Positions 1 to 9,500 of a stretch of DNA of 64,000 bases are shown here, piece after piece. The stretch comes from Micromonospora gifhornensis (GTDB taxonomy: Bacteria > Actinomycetota > Actinomycetes > Mycobacteriales > Micromonosporaceae), in assembly GCF_016863515.1 (NCBI RefSeq), contig NZ_BOPA01000002.1, positions 62,001 through 126,000 of the forward strand, read 5' to 3'. A program made the position numbers and the translations under genes. The notes under the pieces were generated by a model. It had not been told where the DNA came from. It ran no database searches and was given only the letters and a program-made list of their open reading frames with translations. Within the stretch, counting starts at the first letter, position 1; each line of letters opens with the position of its first letter.

Positions 1-1
1 C

Positions 2-1588
2 GCCGGTACGCCGGACCGGCCGCTGGCGCAGGGAGTGGAGGCGCTCTGCGCCACTCTCCTTCCCGGGCCCACGTCGCGCAACTATCGAACCTTGGCTGTG
101 CTGTTGGGGCAGGCGCCGGCCGATGACGGGACGTTCCTGTCCTGGCCCGCGCAGAAAGACGTGGCCGGGATCGTCGGGCGCAGCCAGCCACAGATCTCCA
201 AACTGCTCACCGCGCAGGCAAAAGTGTGGTGGGCCGAGCCGGCGTTGACTGCGGTCCGCAACGAGATCGTGGCATTGCTCGACGCCCGCGGTGGGGTGAT
301 GTCGGCCGTGGAGCTGGCCGAGGCGCTGATGGCGGCGCGCGGCTCCTACACCTCCGGCTTGAAACGCCTGCCCCAGGCGATCGGTCTGATCCGAGCCGCC
401 GTGGAGGCCGAACTGAGCACCGGCGGCGACGCCCGGGTGGCCATCCAGCGGCTGCGCCCGACCGGGCTCGTCCTGGTCGGGCGGGAGCCGGACGATCCGA
501 CCTCCGACGTCACCGCCGCCGACTTCCTCGATTACGTGGTGGCGTTGGGCGGGCGCGCGGCCGACTTGGTCGGAGTTGACCGGTCACCGCAGCCGCGCCG
601 GACCGACGACGGGGACCCGCTGCCAACGCGGCAGCGGGCGATTGAGGAACTGCGGCGACTGCCCGTACCGTCGGGCCTGCCGCCGGTGGCCGATCTGCGG
701 TTGCTGCAACTGGCCGCGATCGGCAGCAACGACCGGGTGGACGTCAACGCGCAGGGGCAGCTCTACCCGGTGGGCATGCCGGCCGAGCGCGCTCTGCGGC
801 TGTCCACCGGCACTCTGATCGGCCAGCGGCTCAGTGAACGGCAGCTGCGGGACCGGGTGCAGAGCCGCTTCCCGCGCGCCGAGCCGCTGCCGGGCCGTCC
901 TACGCTCACCACCCTGCTGGCCAAGGCCGAGGTGCCGCTGACCTGGCTTGCGCAGGAGGGGACCTTCGGACCGGTGACTGTGCTGGCATCGGTCACCGGC
1001 ACCCGTACGGGCACCAGTCATGCTCCGCTGCTCAAGCCCAACGCCGTCGACGAGGTGGGCGACCGGCTCGCCGCGGCGATCGACCGGCACGCCTTCCTCG
1101 CCGTGCAGGCACCGTGGCGTCGGCTGGGCCCGGCCCGGCGGGCACTGCTGGCCCGGCTGGCGCTGACCGAGGTGAACGTCACGGCGATCCTGCTGGAGCG
1201 GCTGCGTTCGCTGGGCTTCCCCTGGGAGGCGATCGTGGCTGCCGACAACGGCCTGCCGCAGGACGCGGACTTCCGCAGCCTCGTCGATCTCGTCCGGCAC
1301 CAGGTGCTGCCGGCGGTACGTGCCGCGATCGCCGCCGCTGACGGGCCGGTACTGCTCACCGAGGCCGCACCGCTGGCCCGGTACGGGCAGCTCGAACTGC
1401 TGCAGGAGTTGGCCGACCCGACCCGACCTCGCCCGGCGGCCCGGCTGCTGCTGGTCCCGACCCGGCGCGCGGAGTCGGCCACGCTCGACGGCATTCCGCT
1501 GCCGCTGACCTCCCCGACCAATCAGTCCCTCTACCTGGCCGATGACTGGATCAATACGGTCGACCAGCCCCGCACCCGGGCTAGATGA
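2..1588 (+). CDS. pglW: PglW C-terminal part, BREX type 2 Ser/Thr kinase (5' truncated by window edge)
   Basis: PglW is the roughly 1500-residue protein kinase of type 2 BREX (Pgl) phage defence. Only the last ~530 residues are here: the frame is open from base 2, so the GTG at 35 is probably an internal Val. The kinase domain is outside the window. Visible are an HTH-like stretch (DVAGIVGRSQPQISKLL, around residues 55-70 of this part), a long alpha-helical region, and the family's C-terminal block with LLTEAAPLARY and, near the end, a Leu-Val-Pro and LDGIPLPL segment. Placement at the head of pglX-pglY-pglZ-brxD-brxHI supports the call. Its TGA directly abuts the stop of the convergent gene at 1589. 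I identify it by family recall plus context, since the catalytic domain cannot be seen. Confidence 0.82.
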   Translation, partial: AGTPDRPLAQGVEALCATLLPGPTSRNYRTLAVLLGQAPADDGTFLSWPAQKDVAGIVGRSQPQISKLLTAQAKVWWAEPALTAVRNEIVALLDARGGVMSAVELAEALMAARGSYTSGLKRLPQAIGLIRAAVEAELSTGGDARVAIQRLRPTGLVLVGREPDDPTSDVTAADFLDYVVALGGRAADLVGVDRSPQPRRTDDGDPLPTRQRAIEELRRLPVPSGLPPVADLRLLQLAAIGSNDRVDVNAQGQLYPVGMPAERALRLSTGTLIGQRLSERQLRDRVQSRFPRAEPLPGRPTLTTLLAKAEVPLTWLAQEGTFGPVTVLASVTGTRTGTSHAPLLKPNAVDEVGDRLAAAIDRHAFLAVQAPWRRLGPARRALLARLALTEVNVTAILLERLRSLGFPWEAIVAADNGLPQDADFRSLVDLVRHQVLPAVRAAIAAADGPVLLTEAAPLARYGQLELLQELADPTRPRPAARLLLVPTRRAESATLDGIPLPLTSPTNQSLYLADDWINTVDQPRTRAR

Positions 1589-2635
1589 TCAGTCGGACCC
1601 GGGTGCGGTGGGCCGTCGCTCTTGAGCCAGGCTGCCGACCGCCTCGCGTACCGGGTGCAGGAACGGTGCCGTCTGCCAGTGGTCCGGCCCGAATCGGGCG
1701 TAGGCGAACATGACGGCGTGGCACCAGACGGACGGGCCGCCCAGCCGCAACGGTTCCACATCGGGGAAGGTCAGCAGGGCGTTCATGCCGTCGACGGAAT
1801 ACCCCATGACCACGTCGTGGTCGAACGCCAGCCAAAGGCCGCCCAGACAGCACCAGGTGGTCGTCGGCGTGACGATGACCCGCGCGTACGCGAAGTCTCG
1901 CCACTGCGGCTGGGCGAAGCTCGCGGCGCGGGACCGCGCGACGCTGTTGCCGATGAGGTCGCCGACCACCGCACCGACGACGAACGCCGGCCGGCCGTAG
2001 GCGAAGGTACTGCTCTGCTCGTAGGTGACGGTGGTGCCGTAGTAGCGGGAGTAGGTGAACGGGGCGTCCAGGTAGACCACGCCCGGCCCGATGAAGTCGG
2101 GCGAGTAGACGACCGGTGGCGGTTCTCCCGCAGCGAGCCGTTGGTAAAGGTGGATCGCCTCGATCCAACCCCGTTGCCCAGCCGAGTCCTGCGGTCGGCG
2201 CGCAGGTGGGCGGTAGGCGGGCAGCAATCTTCCCAGGCCGTAGGCCAGTGCGTACGCAAGCAACGCCCACGGCCCGGTGAGGCCGACCACGACGACACAC
2301 ACCCAACGGCCGTACGCGAAACGGCGTCGCCGACGACCGTCGATGACCCCGAGCACGAGCCCGACGATGAGGGTCACCGCAAGACCGGCCAGGGTGGCGA
2401 GCGACAGAATGCCGCCCGACAACAGGAGGGAATGGCATGGCCCAGCGACCCCATCGATCTCGTCGGCGGATTCCGGGCCGTGTTCGGCGAAACACTGGTT
2501 GAACTGCACATTGAGCCGGTAGACGTACCACCAGGACACGGCCACGATCGGCATGCCGATGGCGGCGACCACCCAGTGTCGCCCGCCTCGACGAGCAGCC
2601 GACTTCTGTGGAACGTTGCCGGGGTTCATGCCCAC
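1589..2635 (-). CDS. Membrane protein of unknown function, convergent with pglW
   Basis: I do not recognise a family. The 348-residue product (GTG start, with an in-frame ATG two codons later) has about three hydrophobic segments: residues ~20-40, ~70-95 and ~110-135. A long soluble C-terminal domain follows, rich in Tyr, Phe and Trp. The first loop, between segments 1 and 2, contains two Cys (CFAEHG and GPCHSL) that could form a disulfide if it is exported. A GAGGGGG ribosome site lies just upstream. The stop codon is immediately adjacent to the pglW stop with no intergenic base. The ATPase-TOPRIM-DUF262 trio starts divergently about 100 bp beyond its start. It could be a membrane effector or sensor carried by the island, or an unrelated passenger; the sequence alone does not decide. 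Confidence 0.72.
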   Translation of the reverse strand: MGMNPGNVPQKSAARRGGRHWVVAAIGMPIVAVSWWYVYRLNVQFNQCFAEHGPESADEIDGVAGPCHSLLLSGGILSLATLAGLAVTLIVGLVLGVIDGRRRRRFAYGRWVCVVVVGLTGPWALLAYALAYGLGRLLPAYRPPARRPQDSAGQRGWIEAIHLYQRLAAGEPPPVVYSPDFIGPGVVYLDAPFTYSRYYGTTVTYEQSSTFAYGRPAFVVGAVVGDLIGNSVARSRAASFAQPQWRDFAYARVIVTPTTTWCCLGGLWLAFDHDVVMGYSVDGMNALLTFPDVEPLRLGGPSVWCHAVMFAYARFGPDHWQTAPFLHPVREAVGSLAQERRPTAPGSD

Positions 2636-2732
2636 GTGGTTGCCCCCTCAACCTGAGCGTGTCGGCGACTGTACCTTGTGTACTCGGTCGAGGGGTGCCC
2701 TGCTGATCACGGACTGTGGTAGGAATCTAGGA

Positions 2733-3989
2733 ATGCCGCTGCGCAAGATCGTGCTGGAGAACTATCGCTGCTTCCGGGATCGGCAGGAAGTCGAGCTGGC
2801 CCCGGTGACCGTGGTGCTCGGCAAGAACAACTCCGGCAAGAGCGTGCTGACCCGCGCCCCACTGGTCATCGCTACCGGCTTCGACACCTCCAGCACCGCC
2901 CCGCTCGACCTGGACCGCCTGCACCCGTTGCCGGTCGACGGCTTCCCCGACCTGATCTTCGAGCAGAGCACCCACGGCCGCTTTACGCTTGGGGTCGAAA
3001 CCGGTGGTCCAGGAGAGTTCAAACTGGAGGCAACCATCCGCTACGTCGACGAGGATCGCTCGGCGTACGTGTCCAGCCTGCAACTCGCCGCAGCAGGAAG
3101 GCTTTTGGATCTTCGGCTTCAGCCGAGCATCGAGCTGACCGAGCAGGGTTTGCTCTACGAGGTGCGGGAGCCGGGTGGAGAGCCCGCGATCCGGGCGGTT
3201 ACCTTTCGAGGGCTCCTGCCGAGGGCGCGAGAATCGGGCATCGGGTGGCCACCCGCTCTGCGTAACTGGCCGTCCTTGGGGCCGATTCGGTTTCTCAGTG
3301 CATACCGGGACCGGCCGGAGCGGCAGCATCGGCTGCCGTTCGGTACGCCGCGTGAGGTAGGGGAGCAGGGCCAGGGGGTCTACGGCATCCTCGCCGACGA
3401 CCAGGCCCGGCGCAGCGGAGAGCTGATCGATCGGGTCAACGAGTTGCTCGCCACCATCGTGCCGGACTGGCGGATCGAGGAGATCCCGGCAGGTCCACTC
3501 TGGTCGACGGTGCTGACCCGGCCGGGCAGCTCGGTGCGGGTCAACCTCGCCGACGCGGGCACCGGGCTGGCGCAGGTGCTGCCGGTGCTGGTGCAGTGCG
3601 CGCTCGACGAGCTGCGCGGTGACGGCGTCAAGCCGCTGCAGATCGTCGAGGAGCCGGAGATGCACCTGCATCCGGGTGCCCACGCGGCACTGGCGAATCT
3701 CTATCTGGAAACCGCCCGCACGACCGGCACCCAGTTCCTCATCGAGACTCACAGTGAGACCCTGCTGCTGCGGTTGAGACGCCTCATCGCCGAGGGCAAG
3801 TACCAGCCCGACATGGTGGCGGTCTATGTGGTGGAGCAGCGCGACGGGGTGTCGACCGTGCAGCGGGTGGCCATCGACGAGCTGGGCAATCTCGGGGCTG
3901 GCTGGCCGGAGGGCTACTTCTCGCAGGATTACGACGAGGCACGGGCGTTGGCGAGCGCGCAGCTGAGCCGGAGCGGTTATGGATCTTGA
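2733..3989 (+). CDS. SMC/OLD-like AAA ATPase (DUF3696-like)
   Basis: This 418-residue ABC/SMC-class ATPase begins MPLRKIVLENYRCF, the typical start of RecF/OLD-like ATPases. Walker A is GKNNSGKS (residues 30-37). A signature-like ADAGTGLAQVLPVL precedes Walker B (VEEPEMHLHP), and the switch histidine lies in IETHSETLLLRL. The C-terminus (WPEGYFSQDYDEA) resembles the DUF3696 ending of defence-associated ATPases. There is no TOPRIM domain after the ATPase, unlike full-length OLD or GajA. The start at 2733 was chosen because homology to the family begins there, although the frame is open to 2553. The last 11 bp overlap the next gene, implying translational coupling. Inferred role: nucleotide-driven sensor or scaffold working with the next gene, as AriA does with AriB in PARIS. 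Confidence 0.85.
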   Translation: MPLRKIVLENYRCFRDRQEVELAPVTVVLGKNNSGKSVLTRAPLVIATGFDTSSTAPLDLDRLHPLPVDGFPDLIFEQSTHGRFTLGVETGGPGEFKLEATIRYVDEDRSAYVSSLQLAAAGRLLDLRLQPSIELTEQGLLYEVREPGGEPAIRAVTFRGLLPRARESGIGWPPALRNWPSLGPIRFLSAYRDRPERQHRLPFGTPREVGEQGQGVYGILADDQARRSGELIDRVNELLATIVPDWRIEEIPAGPLWSTVLTRPGSSVRVNLADAGTGLAQVLPVLVQCALDELRGDGVKPLQIVEEPEMHLHPGAHAALANLYLETARTTGTQFLIETHSETLLLRLRRLIAEGKYQPDMVAVYVVEQRDGVSTVQRVAIDELGNLGAGWPEGYFSQDYDEARALASAQLSRSGYGS

Positions 3990-4821
3990 CATCAAGTCCG
4001 AGGTGTTCGTCCAGGGCGACAAGATCGCCGTCGTCAAGCTCCTCGAACTACTCATGCATCAGCGGCACGAGTGGCGGCCGGACAGGACGACGGCGGAAAG
4101 CGCCGCTCGCTTCGCCGACACCCTGCCGTTCGACGGGGTGAAGGCGTTCGTCGAGGAGGCGTTCATCCGGGCCACGAGCCCCGTGGCGGCACCGGCCGGG
4201 CAACGCGCACCGATCACCGCCGCCGAGCTGAAGGATCTGGTGGCGGATCTGAGCCAACCAGCGGTGCTGGTGGTCGAGGACGAGATCAACGAGGAGTGCT
4301 TCCTGCTCGCGCTCGCTGCGGCGTTCAACGAGCAGCGCATCGTGCACGCTATCCGCGCCGACTGGCTGACCGTCAGGCACGCAGGCGGCAAGGACCGCAT
4401 GCCGTTGTTCGTCGAGCGTCGTCGCCGGCAGTTCGCCATCCTGGTCCGGTTGGCGGCGATCATGGACAGCGACCGCAAGAATGCCGGGCACCGGACGCGA
4501 AACGACACCTACGCCGCGAAGATTCGGGAGATCGACGGCGTCGAGTTGCACCTGTGGGGCTGTCGGGAGATGGAGAACTACATCCCCTGCCGGGCCTGGG
4601 AGGAGAGCCTGCCGACGAGGCAGCCCAAGGTGGACGCCCTGCGCAGCAAAAGTGTTGAGGAGCGGCGTTACCTCGACGTCAAAGAGCACTTCGGCGGCAA
4701 GATGCCCAAGCCGCTGATCGCCGAGCACACCTGCTTGACCGAAGACGACTTTGCCGAGTTGGGGCCGGAGGTCGTGGCGGAGTTGCGGGAGTTGCTCGCG
4801 ATGATCAACCGGATCCTGTAG
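3979..4821 (+). CDS. TOPRIM/DUF4435-like protein, partner of upstream ATPase
   Basis: The 280-residue protein has the arrangement of a TOPRIM nuclease core. A conserved acidic residue ends a hydrophobic strand (AVLVVEDEINEE, E100). A glycine turn follows (RHAGGKDR, 134-140), then a second strand ends in an Asp-x-Asp pair (AAIMDSDRK, D163/D165). The MENYI motif at 198-202 matches the ENY motif seen in DUF4435 and OLD-family TOPRIM proteins. The N-terminal ~90 residues are not recognisable. The start codon lies inside the 3' end of the ATPase gene, so the two are coupled. In PARIS, a separate ATPase (AriA) holds a DUF4435 TOPRIM effector (AriB); this pair has the same layout. Whether it is a true PARIS variant is unproven. 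Confidence 0.72.
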   Translation: MDLDIKSEVFVQGDKIAVVKLLELLMHQRHEWRPDRTTAESAARFADTLPFDGVKAFVEEAFIRATSPVAAPAGQRAPITAAELKDLVADLSQPAVLVVEDEINEECFLLALAAAFNEQRIVHAIRADWLTVRHAGGKDRMPLFVERRRRQFAILVRLAAIMDSDRKNAGHRTRNDTYAAKIREIDGVELHLWGCREMENYIPCRAWEESLPTRQPKVDALRSKSVEERRYLDVKEHFGGKMPKPLIAEHTCLTEDDFAELGPEVVAELRELLAMINRIL

Positions 4822-4833
4822 GAGACTGGAACC

Positions 4834-6483
4834 ATGCGCGCCGACCAGGCTGAGATCCGGCCCGACCCGACCATCGCACTCGTCGATGATCTGCTGGGCG
4901 GCATCGGTCGGGGCGAGATCCGGGTGCCCGCGTTCCAGCGCCCCTTTGTGTGGCGGCCCAACCAGATGCTGGAGCTGTTCGACAGCATCGAGCGTGGCTA
5001 CCCGATCGGCAGCCTGCTGCTCTGGCGTACCAACCAGCGGGTGCCCTCACTGGACAGCATCGGTGGCCTGCCGATTCCGCCGCCGCCCGAGGGCCGCCAG
5101 GTGTCCTACCTGCTCGACGGGCACCAGCGGGTGTCGACGCTGTTCGGGGTGCTGAACCGCCCGCTGCGCGACGGCCCACCGCAGAACGAAGCGGACTGGA
5201 TCTGGCAGATCTACCGGGACCTGCGCCCTGATCCGCTCGGCTCGGACCGCTACCGCCACCACCGGTCCGGCAAGTTCTTGCCGCATCTGCTGCCGTTGGC
5301 GGCGGTGATGCGTACCCGGGATTTTCTTCGGCATTTCCAGCGAGTGGAGTTGGCGGTCAAGGATCCCGACCAGGCGGACTCGCTGATCCGGGAGGCCGAG
5401 GCGGTCGCCCAGCGGATCAAGGGATACAAGCTGACGCTGGTACGTCTCGACGGGGCCAGCATCGAGCAGGCGGTTAACGTCTACGCCCGGCTCAACCGCA
5501 CCGGCACCCGGATGGACCCGGACCAGATGGTCTCCGCCCTGACGTACCGCAAGGAGCAGCCGTCCCTCGCCAGCCGGATCGACGACATCGTGGCGGCCGT
5601 CGCCGACACCGGTTTCGGCGAGTTGCCCCGGCAGGCGGTGTTCCGCGCGCTGCTGGCGATCGCCGGGGAGAACGACATCATGTCGCCCCGGTGGAACCTG
5701 GTCGCCAACTACATGCAGAACCGGCTGCACGACGCCCTGCCGCAGACCGATCGCGCGGTGCACCTCGCCGCGCGCTTCCTGCGTACCGGGGTGAACCTGC
5801 CGCAGGCGAAGTTCCTGCCGTATTCACATCAGCTGGTGCTGCTGGCCATGTTCTTCCACATCTGCCCGGAGCCGAGCGGCTGGCAGTACGACCGGCTGCG
5901 CCGCTGGTTCTGGGTGACCTCCTGGTCGAGCGCGTTCGCAGGGGCGACCTCCACCGTCCTGCGCAAGGCGCTGGTGGAGATGGAGACGTTCGCCAGCGGC
6001 ACGGGTGATCTACGGCCGGACCTCAGCGACGTGCAACCGATGCCCGGAGCATTCACCCTCAACAGCGCCCGCACCAAGGCGTACGTGGCTTGGGAGTCGT
6101 CGGAGTTCCCTCGGCGGCTCGACATGCTGGGCCAGCCGTTCGACGTGGTGAAACTGTTGGAAACCGCGGACATCCAGATATTCCGGCACGTCGTGCCGAA
6201 GGACAGCCGACCCGCCAACCGGCTGATCTTCCCCACCACGCCGAACATCGGCGTGCTGGCCGCGCTCAAAGGGCTCAACCTGCCGAAGGATGAGCAGATC
6301 CTGGAAAGCCACGGCATCCCCGTCAAGGCGTGGCGGCGGCTCTGCGAGGGCGGCAACGGCAACCAGATCTTCGTCGACGATCGCACCGAGTTCCTGGAGC
6401 AGCGACTCCGGGCCTTCGCCGACCGCCTCGACGTGCCGGTCTTCGGCGCCATCGAAGGCGACGCCGACGACGACTCGGAATGA
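4834..6483 (+). CDS. DUF262 (GmrSD/ParB-like) protein with degenerate HNH region
   Basis: The 549-residue protein has an N-terminal DUF262 domain: FQRPFVW at 34-40, SIERGYPIGSLLLW at 51-64 and the core DGHQRVSTL at 95-103. DUF262 is the ParB/Srx-like NTP-binding fold of type IV restriction enzymes such as GmrSD and the BREX-associated BrxU. These usually add a DUF1524 HNH nuclease. Here the C-terminal segment (about 449-475) has a pattern reminiscent of that domain (FRHVVPKDS then NRLIF), but I do not see an intact His-Asn-His set. AGGAG precedes the ATG by 7 bp, and only 12 bp separate it from the TOPRIM gene, so it belongs to the same operon. pglX follows after 34 bp. Confidence 0.82.
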   Translation: MRADQAEIRPDPTIALVDDLLGGIGRGEIRVPAFQRPFVWRPNQMLELFDSIERGYPIGSLLLWRTNQRVPSLDSIGGLPIPPPPEGRQVSYLLDGHQRVSTLFGVLNRPLRDGPPQNEADWIWQIYRDLRPDPLGSDRYRHHRSGKFLPHLLPLAAVMRTRDFLRHFQRVELAVKDPDQADSLIREAEAVAQRIKGYKLTLVRLDGASIEQAVNVYARLNRTGTRMDPDQMVSALTYRKEQPSLASRIDDIVAAVADTGFGELPRQAVFRALLAIAGENDIMSPRWNLVANYMQNRLHDALPQTDRAVHLAARFLRTGVNLPQAKFLPYSHQLVLLAMFFHICPEPSGWQYDRLRRWFWVTSWSSAFAGATSTVLRKALVEMETFASGTGDLRPDLSDVQPMPGAFTLNSARTKAYVAWESSEFPRRLDMLGQPFDVVKLLETADIQIFRHVVPKDSRPANRLIFPTTPNIGVLAALKGLNLPKDEQILESHGIPVKAWRRLCEGGNGNQIFVDDRTEFLEQRLRAFADRLDVPVFGAIEGDADDDSE

Positions 6484-6517
6484 CGGCCGTGCGAGCGGCA
6501 GACCTTAGGATCTAGCA

Positions 6518-9500
6518 GTGATCGAGCTGAAGGCACTGCAAGCGCAGGTCAAGAACCTGGTGGAGGATCTGCGCGGCCAGGTCGCGGAGACACCGGGGTT
6601 GCGCGCCGAGCTGCGCCAGGAGTACGCCAGGGCGCAGGCCGCCGAACGGGTCGGGGTCAGCTTCGAGACCTGGCTGGAGGACATCCTCGACCAGGCGGCG
6701 GTGGCCTGGGTGCTCGGCTGTGTCTTCGTCCGCTTCTGCGAGGACAACGAGCTGGTAAACGGCCTCTGGATCGGTGGCGCAGACCCGGCCGCCCCCGCCG
6801 AGCAGGCGGTGCAGCACCGGCAGGCGTACCTGATCGCCCATCCCAAGGAGAACGACCGGCACTGGCTGCGCGAAGCCTTCCGCTACCTGGCCGGGCTGCG
6901 CGCCACCGGCAAGATCTTCGATCAGCACAACCCGGTCTGGCGCTTCGACATCTCCGGACCGGCGGCTGAAGACCTCAGCGACTTCTTCCGCCGGGGCGCC
7001 GGTGCCGAGTCGCTACGCCGCGACGACCTGAACACCCGCTTCCTGGGCGACCTCTACCAGGACCTTTCCGCGCACGCCAAAAAGACGTACGCGCTGTTGC
7101 AGACCCCCGAGTTCGTCGAGGAATTCATCCTCGACCGCACCTTCGAGCCGGCGGTCAAGGAATTCGGCCTCGCCGAGACCAGCGTCATCGACCCCACCTG
7201 CGGCTCCGGCCACTTCCTGCTCGGCGCGTTCCACCGCCTGCTGCGCAAGTGGCAAGACCGCGAGCCCGGCACCGACGTACGCATCCTCGCCGAACGGGCC
7301 CTCGGCCAGGTCACCGGCGTCGACATCAACCCCTTCGCGGTGGCCATCGCCCGCTTCCGCCTGCTCATCGCCGCCACGAAAGCCTGCAAACTCACCAAAC
7401 TGGAACGCACCCCCGCCTTCCCCGTCCGAGTAGCCACCGGCGATTCGTTGCTGCCCTGGGGTGACTTCTCCTCCCGAGCCCAAGGCGACCTGTTCGCCGC
7501 CATCGAGGGCAGGGAGATCTTCGCGTACGAGAGCGAAGACGCCGACCTGCTCAAGGAATACCTGGCCGAGAACCAGTACACGGTGGTGGTCGGCAACCCG
7601 CCCTACATCACCGTCTCCGACCCGGCGCGCAACAAGCTTTACCGGGGGCTGTATGACACCTGCTCCGGCAAGTACGCCTTGACCGTGCCGTTCGCCCAGC
7701 GGTTTTTCGACTTGGCTGTGCGCGGCGACCATGACGGCGATGGTGCAGGTCACGTCGGTCAGATCACCGGCAACGGCTTCATGAAGCGCGAGTTCGGGAA
7801 GAAATTTATCAATGACTACCTCGCGAGCAGTGTTGAGCTGACCGAGGTGATAGACACTTCAGGTGCCTACATCCCACACCACGGTACTCCGACTGTCATC
7901 CTGATTGGACGAAGCCGTCTTGTCAGCCCTCGCTATAGCAGGCCAATCCGCACCGTACTTGGCATTCGAGGTGAGCCGTCCAAACCAGAAGAGGCGGAAG
8001 AAGGAGCGGTGTGGGTTGACATCAAGAACCAGGTTGACGTTCCAGGGTACGAGTCTGAGTGGATCAGTGTCACGGATTGCCCTCGCTTCCAACTCGCAAC
8101 TCATCCATGGAGTCTCAGTGGTGGTGGCGCGGCTGGGCTTCTGACCTCTTTGGAGTCCTCCGGGTACCGGCTCAGGGATGAACTGGACAGTACAGTCGGG
8201 CCCCATACGATTACTGGAGACGACGAGGTCTTCGTCGGCGGTAAACGCCGACCGCCGACTTGGTTGCAGCAGCAACCTCCTGTTCGTCCATTCATTACGG
8301 GCGACCTTGTCCGAGATTGGGTGAATACTTCCGAGTTCGTGCTGTGGCCGTATGAGGGTCAACAGCCTCTTCTTGCACTTCAACCGGGGCCATTGTTTTG
8401 GCCATATCGTGCCAGGCTTAGGGCAGGATTAATCTTCGGCCAACGGCGAGAACAGCGCGGTATGGCCTGGCACGAATACGCAATGCTGTCGTGGTCAAGA
8501 GTTGCTGCCGAACGTTTGATTGCATTCGTTTGCGTCTCTACTCACAACCACTTCATGCTGAATCGTGATAACAGCGTCCTCAATCGTCACGCTCCCGTGA
8601 TCAAGTTGCCGGAGGGGGCTACGGAGGATGATCACCTGCGGCTGCTCGGGGTGCTGAACAGCTCCACCGCCTGCTTCTGGCTCAAGCAGGTCAGCCACAA
8701 CAAGGGGAGCCAGGGCGTCAATGAGGGCTTCAAGAGCCAGGAGTGGGAGCGGTTCTACGAGTTCACCGGGACCAAGCTGCAAGAGTTTCCGTTGCCTTCG
8801 GCGTACCCGTTAGGGCGGGCGCGGGAGTTGGATGGGCTGGCGCAGCGGCTGTCGGGCTTGACCCCGGCGGCGGTTGCCGCCTCCGGGGTGCCTAGTCGGC
8901 AGCGGCTTGCGGAGGCTGAGGCGGAGTACCACTCGGTGCGGGCGCGGATGATCGCGCTTCAGGAGGAGTTGGACTGGGAGGTCTACCGGCTCTACGGGTT
9001 GATCGATGAGGATCTGACCTGCGCCGATCCGCCGGAGTTGAAGCTGGGGGAGCGGGCCTTCGAGATTGTGTTGCACACCAGCGGGACGCAGACCGAGTGG
9101 TTCAACCGGCATGGGTCCAAGCCGATCGACCGGCCCAGGGCGGAGTGGCCGGCGGAGTATCGGTCGCTGGTGGAGCGCCGGATCGAGGTGATCGGGTCGA
9201 ACCGGCACATCGGGTTGATCGAGCGGCCGGAGTGCAAGCGGCGCTGGTCGACCGACGGGTGGGAGAAGATGCAGTCGGTCGCGTTGCGGGACTGGCTGCT
9301 CGATCGGCTGGAGGCTCCGGAGTTGTGGAGTGGGCAGCCGGTGCCGTTGTCGGTGGCACAGCTCGCCGACCGGGTCAGCGGCGATCAGGATTTCCGGGCG
9401 GTGCTGGAGTTGTGGGTCGGGCACGACAACTATGACCTGACGCGGGCGCTTGGCGAGTTGGTCGCCGATGAGCATGTGCCGTACCTTCCCGCGCAGCGTT

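Noticed and set aside
1622..2656. 344-residue plus-strand frame opposite the membrane protein gene
   Set aside because: Low-complexity charged product with no family pattern; the minus-strand frame has membrane helices and a ribosome site.
2727..4055. 442-residue minus-strand frame over the ATPase gene
   Set aside because: It mirrors the ATPase gene, which has complete Walker motifs; the antisense product is compositionally biased.
2733..4821. A Gabija or OLD-type single nuclease
   Set aside because: The ATPase and TOPRIM parts are separate proteins and no UvrD-like GajB follows; HelD at 51 kb is a chromosomal RNAP factor.
4834..6483. BrxU/GmrSD type IV restriction enzyme
   Set aside because: DUF262 is clear, but I cannot see an intact DUF1524 HNH nuclease motif, so only the domain name is used.
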